A DNA stretch of 64,000 nt. Source: Sabellastarte sp. h YS-2021 (Eukaryota > Annelida > Polychaeta > Sabellida > Sabellidae). Where the stretch lies: contig OZ024936.1 in the NCBI GenBank assembly GCA_964017235.1, positions 59,509,028 to 59,573,027 on the forward strand, read 5' to 3'. A program made the position numbers and the translations under genes. Positions within the stretch are counted from its first letter, which is position 1, and each line of letters starts with the position of its first letter. Shown piece after piece: positions 40,001 to 52,000 of this stretch. Under the pieces are notes generated by a model, which worked only from the letters and a program-made list of their open reading frames with translations, made no database searches and was not told the origin of the DNA.

Positions 40001-43000
40001 TTAGAGATAATTCGCATTTACTCATTTTGAGTAGGTGAGTAATTAGCTATGGGTCTGAAACTTCACCAAGTGAAAGCTCTCCCAAAAGTAGGTGAATGAG
40101 TTATTTGAGAAAAATTGGCTATCTGCAATACTTTTAGAGATAATTCGCATTTACTCACTTTGAGTAGGTGAGTAATTAGCTATGGGTCTGAAACTTCACC
40201 ATGTGAAAGCTCTTCCAAAAGTAGGTGAATGAGTTATTTGAGAAAAATTGGCCATCCGCAATACTTTTAGAGGTAATTCGCATTTACTCTTTTTGAGTAG
40301 GTGAGCAATTAGCTATGGGTCTGAAACTTCACCAAGTGAAAGCTCTTTGGGATAGCTGCTCTGCAGAGATACCCTGAAGATAAAAAATTTCGTCGAAATC
40401 ACTCTATGTAGCACGGTTTTTTCGAAATATTAGCATTTTTGTGTTTTGCAATTTTTGCGAAAAAATTCGAAAATTCAAAATGGCCGCCATTTTTGGCAAG
40501 ACAAATTTTTTTTGAAAATTGGCATGGCTACTCTGCAGAGATACCCTGCAGGTCAAAAATTTCGTCGAAATCGCTCTATCTAGCAGGGTTTTCGAGATAT
40601 AACCATTTTTATGTTTTGCAATTTTTGCGAAAAATTCGAAAATTCAAAATGGCCGCCATTTTTGGAGAGACAAAAATTTTTCAAAATTGGGATAACTACT
40701 CTGCAGAGATACCCTGAGGGTCAAAAATTTCGTCGAAATCGCTCTATCTAGCACGGTTTTCGAGATATAAGCATTTTTGTGTTTTGCAATTTTTGCGAAA
40801 ATTTCGAAAATTCAAAATGGCCGCCATTTTTGGCGAGACAAAAATTTTTTTAAATTGGGAAAAGTACTCCGCAGAGATATCCTGCGGGTCAAAAATTTTG
40901 TCGAAATTGCTCTATCTAGCACGATTTTTGAGATATAAGCATTTTTGTGTTTTGCAATTTTTGCGAAAATTTCGAAAATTCAAAATGGCCGCCATTTTGG
41001 GCGAGACAAAATTTTTTTGAAAATTGGGAAAAGTACTCCGCAGAGATACCCTGTGGGTCAAAAATTTCGTCGAAATCGCTCTATCTAGCACGGTTTTCGA
41101 GATATAAGCATTTTTGTGTTTTCCTTATTTGGAAAATTCGTAATGATTAATTAATCATTAATTACTCGGCCATTTCTTGACCAATCAATGCCAAAATCTA
41201 ATGATTTCCAGATTTTAATAGAATGAATGTATTTGCCAAGTTTCAGGTGAATTGATAAAATTCCTTTCAAGTTATCATCCGGACAAGCTTCCCCATCGAA
41301 AAAAGACATTTTTGGTCATGTGACCTCTCTGATTGGTTGAAATGTCACTGCAGCATATTCAAAAAAATTCCCCAAGGCTACTGCCTAAACCTGCCAAATT
41401 TGAAAAGAATCCGCCTAACGGTTACAGAGTTATAAGGAAAACAAAATGCGGAGCCGGCGGAGCCTGAAGCTCTCCCATACACAAACAAGCGTCCCTTGCG
41501 GGACGCTTAATGACGATAGTTTTGAACATCAGCTTGTTGTCACCATGAAGTGGCGAATTATGAAGAAAACTGAAGATAAATGAAGAGTAATAATGAATCC
41601 ACCAAGAATACTGGCGAATTTGATATTCGCCTTTAAAACTCGCCACTGTTGGACCTGGGCATTATTTCTACACAACAGCGCACTCATATAATATTGTTAT
41701 CTTCATTTCTGATATATATTTTTTCTGTATACGTCATTCGGGAAGTTTTCCTATCTTCATGTGGCTTTTTCTTCTGCCGTCTGAACCTACCCCTAGCATC
41801 CTAGGGTCTAAATGCTGACGGAGACACAGCGCCATAAAAGTATTCACTACATGTCAAATAAATAAAATAGCATCAGAGATGCCCGTACCCCACAGCCCAG
41901 GGAAATATTTTTAACACCATGAGATATAGAAGTACTGTATTAGTACAAAGTTCAGGATACTTTCAGAGCACTGTCAGTTATATAAAGGTCCAAACAATGT
42001 TTAAATAGAGAAAATACTGTCTAAGAGAAAGATAATTCATGTACTTTATCTACATCTGGCATGGCCGAATTATGGTTTAGATGTTTTGAATATAACCATG
42101 CATACAGAAGTGGTAATACATTCAATGAATGCTTATGTGTGGTGTTGGAGCAAAATTTGTGGCTCACTTGATGAAATACCATCTGTTACAATGGGAAGTT
42201 GTAAAAGTAAAATTCTTAATGAATTCTAATATGATTTTAACAGTGCTTAATTTGCATCAAAAGACAGACCCAAAGGTGCAACAAGATTTTAAAGGTCAAG
42301 GTCACTATGACAAGGTCAAAGGTCAAATTAAGGTCACACCATGACGTTGCACACCTACACCCCCTAACCAATGTCCCTGGTAAGTATCAACTTCTTACAC
42401 CTCACCGTTTCCGAGATATAGCCCGGACAAGATTTTATAGGTCAAGGTCACTATGGCAAGGTCAAAGGTCAAATCCTGGTCAGACCATGATGTTGCACAC
42501 CTACACCCCTTAACCAATGTCCCTAGTAAGTATCAACTTCCTACACCTCACGATTTCCAAGATATAGCCCGGCAAGATTTTATAGGTCAAGGTCACTATG
42601 GCAAGGTTAAAGGTCAAATCAAGGTCAGACCATGACGTTGCACACCTACACATCCTAACCAATGTCTCTACCAAGTATCAACTTCCTACACCTTACGGTT
42701 TCTGAGATACAGCCTGGACAAACTTTTTCCCGCCGCCCGCCCGCCCGACCATCCAGACACCATGGGTGAAAACAATACCCCGACAGCCCTTAAGGGCTGT
42801 GGGGTAAAAACTGACACAAGAAAGCACCTGTAGTTGGCTTGGCCTCCCAGGATTCCTCTTTCTTCACTTCCTTTTTGCCTTCTTTTTTATCTTTGTCAAT
42901 GGATGATCTTCGCTCGTGGTCAGACCTTGACTTTCTACTAGATTCCGGAGACTTGACCTTATTTTCTGACAAAAGAGGATAGAGTTTAGTTATTCTTCTG

Positions 43001-46000
43001 CTGCCTAATAGAGCTGAATGCAGGAGGACAAAATTCAAGAACAAAATATATCAGGTTATCAGAAATTTTTTCGAAGATTTGCTAGAACCTCCAATATTTG
43101 ATATAAAGTGACAGGAAGCAAGCATAATACATGCACAAAGTAAATAACACATATAAAACAATTATACTGACTGCAGTACTGCTCCACACCACAGCAAATT
43201 GCCATTGCATATGGCCAATGGTGATTAATTTGGATGACCACTTAAAATGGCGGTCCTCTGTCATTGGGTCCTATCCCCAGTGGCAGATTAAAGAACCTCA
43301 AGGACGTTGATAAATGGTCATCCTTGAGCCTTTATCTTCCAGTTAGGGGAATGTCAGTTACGTGTGAGTTGGGACTGTACCTGTGAAGTCGGATTGGTTA
43401 AATAGCGCTTTGAGTCCTGTTGTATATGGAGATATTGCGCTTAGTATAAATACACAATACAATACTTTCTTCATTATTTTGTCACAATATGAAACTATTC
43501 GGTTAAAGTGTACAATTATACTAATATTGTTTTCTTTTACTGTACTTGCTACTCGTAATGCCAAATTAGTTTTTTACCTTGGTTGTTTGTGCAGAAAACC
43601 CACATCTAACCCAAGTATCAAAATCATATTAAGGACACAAGCTTTAAAGAATATCAACAACTTGCAAACAATTTACATGTTGTACAAAACTCAACTCGTG
43701 ACAGTGGTCTTTCAGTAGAAAATAATTCAGACTATTTATTCAACACAGGTAATCAATGCTCAACCAATGATTACTAGGGCTGTCACGACTAGCCGACTTA
43801 TCGACAACGGTTAGAATAATGCTATTTACCGGTTCATATTTTAAAGTCGGAATAATCGCCTAATGTAGTGTAAAAGATGGCAGAAGGTCTGAATCTATGA
43901 AATATGTCAATATTGTCACATAAAATAAGCTAAAATCCAAAAACAGCCACGTTTTCTGCATTGTTTATGCATTCACGTAAAACCGGAAGTACCACATACC
44001 TCTTATATCGCCCACTTCCTGTCTGAAATAAACGAAGCAAAAGTTGCAGGAAAACGGCAAATTTATTAAACGGTACAGATTGTATACACATACTTTCATT
44101 TTATTTCACATATCTATCATTTTTAATGCTTTTGACAATATGAAACTTAAGATTTTTGGTTGTTTTATAAATTCGACGGCTATTTGGTGTCGACACAAAT
44201 AGTACTTACCGATTAGTCGACATGAAATATTTGGAGTCGTGACGTCCCTAATGATTACCACCGACGTTCTTTTATATGGCGATATTAATTTGACATTTGA
44301 ACAAAACAAGGCAGTTTTTGAGGCAGTCCAAGAAGTTTTAAAGGAATCAAGGCGGTTTTTATAGGTTTACTCTGGCCATATATCCACACCTTCATCATTT
44401 TCATCTGATCATATTCTTTTGTAAATAGTTCTTCCTGCGAGAAGGCTTATTATAAGTTTTTTTATTTTGCCTTATTGCTTCAATAAAATATTGTTTATGA
44501 AAAGAATATCAAGATGTTAGTCCAAATCTAAACTAGACCTACGCATCGGAGAACCGATGCAAATCTGTATCTACCGGAAAGACAACTCACCAAAGCCAGT
44601 GAATCATTGTTTGACCTTGAAGGAGGGGCCAAAGGTCAAATCTGACAACATCAGAAGATTCCCAGTCCATGATTTCCTACAAGTTGGTTTCACATTGCAA
44701 ACATCTAGGATCAATAATAATCAAGTTATAAGCACTTTTAAAATTGGCTGTACTCATTTGACCTTGAAGGAGGGGCTCAAGGTCAAACCTGACCACATCA
44801 GAAGATTCCCAGCCCATGATTTCCTATAAGTTGGTTTCACATTGCAAACCCCTGGGACCAATAATTAGCGAGTTATAAGCACTTTTACATTTGGCTATCA
44901 TTGTTTGACCTTGAAGGAGGGGCCCAAGGTCAAATCTGACCACATAAAAAGATTCCCAGCCCATGATTTCCTGTAAGTTGGTTTCACATTGCAAACCTCT
45001 AGGACCGACAATAAGCGAGTTATATTAAGCACTTTTAAGTTTGGGTATCCTCGTTTGACCTTGAAGGAGGACTCCAAGGTCAAATCCGACCACATCAAAA
45101 AGATTCCCAGCCCATGATTTCCTGTAAGTTGGTTTCACATTGCAAACCTCTAGGACCAACAATAAGCGAGTTATAAGCACTTTAAAGTTTGGCTATCCTC
45201 GTTTGACCTTGAAGCAGGGTGTTACATATATTGGACACTATATTAGTACATTGTATATTACATATATTAGGCACTATATTAGTGCATTGTTTAATTTAAG
45301 CTTTATGTTTATACATTGTCATAAAAGATAATTGTGTTGTTGGTTCTTTTTGTGTGTTGACATTTAAAGTAAGGGAGTTATTGACTTTTGTGTTTTAGTG
45401 TTTATTGATCTGTTCACAGACTGGGGGAAATCCCCCCCCCCCCTCAGTGGTTATGTTAGATTTGGGGAAACCCAATTGCCAGTAGTTTCTAGAACTTCCT
45501 CCTTTGGCCTAGATGGCTCAAGCCTTTTTGAGTTGGTTCTGTACAATTCCAGAAAAATCTGTGAATGTATATAAGGAATGTACATCTGACCACAAGTGAA
45601 CTTTGTATTCGCTGGCTATAAGGAGAGCTATTGTGTTTTGGAATATAATATAACTTGTGTTGCTGTGAACTTTTACTGGAGTGAACTGGATACATCATCT
45701 GGACAGATTTATTGTACTTTGGATATTTTGGATATTGTACATTCATATAACAGAGAGTGAATTTACTGCATTTTGGACATTGTCCACATCTTGGAGCAGA
45801 CAGTACAGTTGTGTTAACTCTCTAAATATCTCCAGACAGACATTCTGTGTGACTGGATATATAAAGAATAGCAGGACAAGAACCTTTTGTGTTGTTGAGT
45901 GTGAGACAGGTCACAAGATATAGATATCCGTGTGTGAGTGAACATTGGACAGATCACAGGACAGACCATAGGACATTGGACAGACCACAGAATATACTAC

Positions 46001-49000
46001 AGGACGGATTACGTAACAGATTGCTGGATACGGCGGATAAACTTAACTCTTAATCTCAGTGGTCAGGTCAGCTAGATCTTATTATTGTATTAGTGTGTTT
46101 AGTTAAGAGCATACCAGTTGACTGTAATCATTATTATTGACTATTAAATAAATTTGTTAAGTTTAACTTTTTGCTTTTTCTGTTACAACTTAAAGACAAC
46201 CGGTAATTGCTACCGCGCTTGCCCGTGACCGTAACAGGAAAATTGGGGGCTCGTCCGGGATCCAACCATTTGATTACAACCATTTGATCAACCGTTCAAT
46301 TAACATTTTGAAAGTCCATTTGATTTAGTAATTGGTTACAGTCAACAGTGCTCAAAATGGCTAGTGCTAAAGAGTTTGTGCAGTCACCATCTATGGAAGT
46401 TCTAGAAACTTTTAAAAAAGATATGTTAATGCAGATAGCACAAGAGTTACAGATAGAGGTGAAAAGGTCAACACGTAAACATGAACTTAAAAGGCTTATT
46501 GTTGAACAGTTAGTTGATGAAGATGTTTTACCTGATAGTTGTTTAGAAGTGTATAAGCCTCTACCAATGGAACCTTCTGGGCAATATGAGATCAGGCGAT
46601 TAGAAATTGAAAGAGAGTTAAGACTTAAAGAGCTTGAAACTCAAGCTCAACAGCGAAAAGAAGAGCTTGAAGCTCAACAACGAAAAGAAGAGCTTGAAGC
46701 TCAACAGCGAGAAAAGGAACTTGAGCTTAAACATGAAAGAGAAATGAGAGCTTTAGAACTCAATGCCCGTAGAATTGCCCATGAAGAGTCCATTGCTACC
46801 AAATTTGATTTGGGTAAAAATGTGCGACTGGTACCACCTTTCAATGAATCAGAAGTTGATAAGTACTTTCAACACTTTGAAAGAGTAGCTCAAAATTTGA
46901 AATGGCCTATAGACCAGTGGCCTTTGTTGCTGCAAAGTATTTTGAGGGGAAAGGCCCAGGAGGCATACACGGCTTTGCCAATTTCTGAATGTGTGGACTA
47001 TAACTCTGTCAAAAATGCTATTTTGAAAGCATATGAGTTGGTACCAGAAGCATATCGTCAAAAATTCAGAAATTATCGTAAACAAGAAAGTCAAACTCAT
47101 GTTGAATTTGCCCATGAGAAAGAAGTGTATTTTGACAGATGGTGTAATTCTAGGGAAGTAGGTACAGACTTTGAAAAACTCAGGCAAGTTATTTTGATTG
47201 AAGAGTTCAAAAGGTGTGTTCGTGATGACATTAAAACCTATCTAGATGAACAGAAAGTTGAAAATTTGGCAAAAGCAGCAGCTTATGCTGATGATTATGC
47301 GCTAACTCACAAGTCCACTTTCAACAAGAATAAGTCCTTTGGTCCTGCTAAAAAGTCGTATCCAGAAATAGGAAAGAAATCTGAAAATGTAGCTCCAGAA
47401 AAGAGTTCAGATAAGGGTCAAACCTCAAATCAGACTATGAGTAAGGATAGGAAACCCAGATCCTTTGCTCCTGTTTGCCACTATTGTAAGAAACCTGGGC
47501 ATGTTATGTCTGACTGTTGGCTCTTAAAGAAGAGAAGAGAAAAGGAGGCAACGCCCAACGCCTTTGTGTCTAGCAAGTCTAACTGGCGTTCAAATCCCAA
47601 TAGAGCAGAGTCTAGTATTGGTTTAGACAAGTCTGAGATTATTAGGGAAGAGTTCAAACCTTTTGTGTCTGAGGGTTTTGTATCCTTGGAAAGTAGTTCC
47701 AGTCAGGTCCCCATTAAGATATTAAGAGACACTGGAGCTACTCAGTCCTTACTTTTAGAAGGTGTATTGCCATTGAGTGTAAGCACATCTACTGGTGAGA
47801 GTGTCATTGCTCAAGGTATTGAAGGAGGCTGTGTGAACGTTCCCTTGCATAAGGTCAAGTTAGTATCAGACCTAGTTACTGGTTCTGTTGTTGTGGGTAC
47901 CAGGCCCACTTTACCCATTAAAGGGGTATCTTTGTTGTTGGGAAATGATCTTGCAGGTGGAAAGGTAGTTGCTGATCCTAAGGTTACTTCTAAGCCGATC
48001 ACTTTGGTTAGCACTGAGAAATTAGAAGAGGTTATTCCTGGTATTTTTCCCTCCTGTGCTGTGACTTGAGCTATGGCCAAAAAGGCCCAAGAAGAACCAA
48101 AAGATTGTAAACAATCTACAGATGTCTTAGTTGATTTGTCAGATACATTCTTAAACAACTATGACCATGATGTGCAGAATTCTAGTGATACTAATCCCAA
48201 GGCTAGGATAGATTCTGAAAAACAAGACTCAATTGACTGTCAAGATGTATCACTTTCAAAATCAAAATTGATTTCAGAGCAGGAAAATGATCCTGAATTA
48301 GCTCCTTTATTCAAGTTGGTTTTACCACCAGTAGAGCTAGATAAGGTCCCTGTAGGCTATTATGTCAGAAATGGTGTGCTTATGCGAAAGTGGAGGCCAC
48401 CAAATGTCCCTGCATCTGAAGAATGGTCAGTAGTACACCAGATTGTTGTGCCAAAAGTGTACCAAAGTGAGATATTAAAATTGGCTCATGAATCTCCAAT
48501 GGGTGGCCATTTAGGCATCAACAAAACTTACAACAAGATAACCAAACATTTCTATTGGCCTCAAATTCGGCACTGTGTGGCAGAATTTTGCAAGACTTGT
48601 CACATTTGTCAAATGGTAGGAAAGCCAAACCAAAAAATTCCTGTAGCTCCTCTCAAACCCATTCCAGCATTTGAGGAACCATTTAGCAAAGTGATAATTG
48701 ACTGTGTAGGTCCTTACCAAAAACTAAATCCAGAAACCAATATCTTTTGACCATTATGTGCGCCTCAACCAGATTTCCCGAAGCCATACCATTGACCAAC
48801 ATAACAGCTCCCAAAATCTCAAAAGCTCTGGTTAATTTCTTTACTCTAGTTGGCTTACCAAAAGAGATCCAGTCAGATCAAGGGTCAAATTTTATGTCAG
48901 GACTATTTCAACAGGTTGTATTTCAGTTAGGTGCCAAACAGATCAAATCTAGTGCTTATCACCCAGAATCCCAAGGTGCACTTGAAAGGTTCCATTCCAC

Positions 49001-52000
49001 TTTGAAGAATATGATTAGGACATATTGTTTAGACAATGAAAAAGATTGGGATGAAGGCATCAGCTTATTATTGTTTGCAGTTAGAGAGTCTGTTCAAGAG
49101 TCTTTAGGCTTTAGTCCCTTCGAGTTGGTCTTTGGCCATTCAGTCCGTGGTCCTCTCAAGCTGTTGAAGGAAAATTGGTTATCTGAGAACACCGAGAGCC
49201 TAAATCTGCTAGATTATGTTTCAAAGTTCAGAGATAAGTTGAAGAAGGCTTGTGAGCTGGCGCAACAAAATTTGAAAAATTCTCCGTCAAAAATGAAGAT
49301 GCCTTTTGATAAGGAATTACAGAATTGTGTCTTCGATCCTGGAGGCAAGATTTCAGTGTCATCACCTGGCCAATTGAACAAACTACAGGCCAGAGATCTA
49401 GGGTCATACCCAGTAGCAAGGAGAGTAGAAACTCTCCAAAGGACAATTAAAAACTGTGATGACAGACAATTAAAACAAATGTATGAAATGACAATGGTAA
49501 AGCCATACTTCAAAAGAGGTATAACATAGCTTATGATGGCTATTAATAGAAACACTGTTAAAGATAGGAATTCAGTGTATAAACAAGATAATTGTGTTGT
49601 TGGTTCTTTTTGTGTGTTGACATTTAAAGTAAGGGAGTTATTGACTTTTGTGTTTTAGTGTTTATTGATCTGTTCACAGACTGGGGGAAATCCCCCCCCC
49701 CCCCCCCCCCCCCCCCCTCAGTGGTTATGTTAGATTTGGGGAAACCCAATTGCCAGTAGTTTCTAGAACTTCCTCCTTTTGGCCTAGATGGCTCAAGCCT
49801 TTTTGAGTTGGTTCTGTACAATTCCAGAAAAATCTGTGAATGTATATAAGGAATGTACATCTGACCACAAGTGAACTTTGTATTCGCTGGCTATAAGGAG
49901 AGCTATTGTGTTTTGGAATATAATATAACTTGTGTTGCTGTGAACTTTTACTGGAGTGAACTGGATACATCATCTGGACAGATTTATTGTACTTTGGATA
50001 TTTTGGATATTGTACATTCATATAACAGAGAGTGAATTTACTGCATTTTGGACATTGTCCACATCTTGGAGCAGACAGTACAGTTGTGTTAACTCTCTAA
50101 ATATCTCCAGACAGACATTCTGTGTGACTGGATATATAAAGAATAGCAGGACAAGAACCTTTTGTGTTGTTGAGTGTGAGACAAGTCACAAGATATAGAT
50201 ATCCGTGTGTGAGTGAACATTGGACAGATCACAGGACAGACCATAGGACATTGGACAGACCACAGAATATACTACAGGACGGATTACGTAACAGATTGCT
50301 GGATACGGCGGATAAACTTAACTCTTAATCTCAGTGGTCAGGTCAGCTAGATCTTATTATTGTATTAGTGTGTTTAGTTAAGAGCATACCAGTTGACTGT
50401 AATCATTATTATTGACTATTAAATAAATTTGTTAAGTTTAACTTTTTGCTTTTTCTGTTACAACTTAAAGACAACCGGTAATTGCTACCGCGCTTGCCCG
50501 TGACCGTAACACAGGGGCCTAAGGTCAAATCTGACCACATCACAAGATTCCCAGCCCATGATTTCCTATAGGTTGGTTTCACATTGCAAACCTCGAGGAC
50601 CAATAATAAGGGAGATATAGGCACTTAAAAGTCCGCTATGTGGGGTACTTTGGCACTCCATGGATGAAATTGAATCAAGAGCTTCAAGGTCAAATGTCTG
50701 CAAGGTTGTAGAGGACATGTATATCTATTATACATATCACCTGTGAAGAGATTCAACCTTTTACCTATGAGAAACAGACAGTAGAAAAATGTAGATAATT
50801 TTCAAAGAAATGCCCACGGTGGCCATCTTCTTTTTCAGAATGAGGCTAATTTCAGTCCCAGAGAAGCTTACCCCGCAATGAAGATATCCTGTAAATTTGG
50901 TGAACCTATCTGGTGTAGTTTTCCTTTGAGAGCGTTAACGCTGAAAATCTCTCTATGTGTGGTGGCGGCAGCGGCGTAGTGAGCGCTATACCAAAGTATC
51001 CACCGGATGCCTCCAGTGAATACAATAATGCTTGATTTCTTCTGATGATAGGTCATGTGACTTAATTTATATGGATTTGTATATCAAAAATACCACAATA
51101 ATAAAAATTACACACTTTCCTGAATTTCTTTGGCCAGGTCTTTGATTGGAAACTTGTTCTTTTTGCCCACTTCTGGGAGCAGTCCAGCTTTGGCATACTG
51201 TAAAATTACAAGGAAAATTAACAACACTTTAACCAAATCATCTTATTCTTTTTTTTTTTTTTTTTGGGGGGGGGGTTGGTTCTTAAAGGACATAATATAA
51301 ATTTTGTGTGGATATATCCATTTAATTAGTCAGCGAAGGTATATACATTTCTGAAATGGTATGCTGCACAGTTTGGGTTTAAATGCCCTTTCAATAAATG
51401 TACAGGATATGTTTAAGAAGATGCAGGAAAGTGTATTGCAATTTGCACATGTCCTTAAAGAATAAGCAACAGCAGAAAAACTTAAATATTCATTCTGTAT
51501 AGAGAGTAAGAAATGTGAAATTTTCTACTTTATGTGATACCAGCTTCTCAAGGGGCACCTTTTTAAAGTAAGAAAAAATGCTCACATTTGTGCCTATTTT
51601 AAATCAGTGAACGTGAGAGGAATATTTTATTACATCCCAAATAAACATGGATGTTTCCTCTTAACGACATCGCAATAAAAGTCCCCAAATGCACAAAATA
51701 TGGGATAAAAGTGTGCAATTTCTTCAGATTTGTGATTTGTTTAGAATAATTTTAAGTTTTCCTTCCATTTTATGTGTTGAGAAACAAAATTGAAGTTATA
51801 AAGTGTCGTAACCAAAACATGACATTTCTCAATATTTAACTCTTTCTTCCATTATATGTCTTGACAAGCGAAGTGGCAGTTTTAAAATCTTGTCACGGTA
51901 TTTCAGTAAAATGGTCTCAATACAAGGATACTGGGTCTACCGATCCATCCCTACTTTGTACCCATACCTTTTCAAACAAGTACTGAAATATTTGGTATAT

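Larger units (their letters stand above)
37571..41507. mobile_element. Satellite-carrying mobile element, copy 2 (3.9 kb)
   Basis: Same ends as copy 1 (CTAGAGGATCGCTCGC to GACGCT with the AAGCGTCCC hairpin), flanked by TAA at 37568-37570 and 41508-41510. Leader and right unique segment are nearly identical to copy 1, but the arrays are shorter (about 17 of the 133-bp and 4 of the 168-bp units). Confidence 0.85.
36811..41662. mobile_element. TIR DNA element hosting a MITE and satellite element 2
   Basis: Ends share an inverted repeat ATGCCCAGGTCC-ACAGTGGCGAG (36811-36834; inverted 41639-41662) with one internal mismatch. TATTT occurs just outside both ends as a possible duplication. Without the two internal insertions it is about 0.6-0.9 kb and has no ORF. 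Confidence 0.62.
45220..50511 (+). mobile_element. Gypsy (Ty3-like) LTR retrotransposon, integrase-before-RT type, defective
   Basis: A 5-bp target duplication CAGGG (45215-45219 and 50512-50516) brackets TGTTAC...GTAACA ends. Order: 5' LTR, primer site, Gag-protease, integrase, 3' LTR. There is no reverse transcriptase or RNase H. In Gmr1-like Gypsy elements integrase precedes RT; the direct protease-integrase junction here fits that order. A post-insertion deletion seems to have removed RT-RNase H together with the first ~110 bp of the 3' LTR. Confidence 0.88.

Noticed and set aside
43383-43718. 111-codon plus-strand ORF
   Set aside because: No recognisable motif, low-complexity hydrophobic composition, no splice or promoter context; chance.
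49692-49717. Long poly-C run in the 3' LTR as a polypurine tract or regulatory site
   Set aside because: It lies inside the LTR and occurs at shorter length in the 5' LTR; a homopolymer length difference, possibly sequencing-related.
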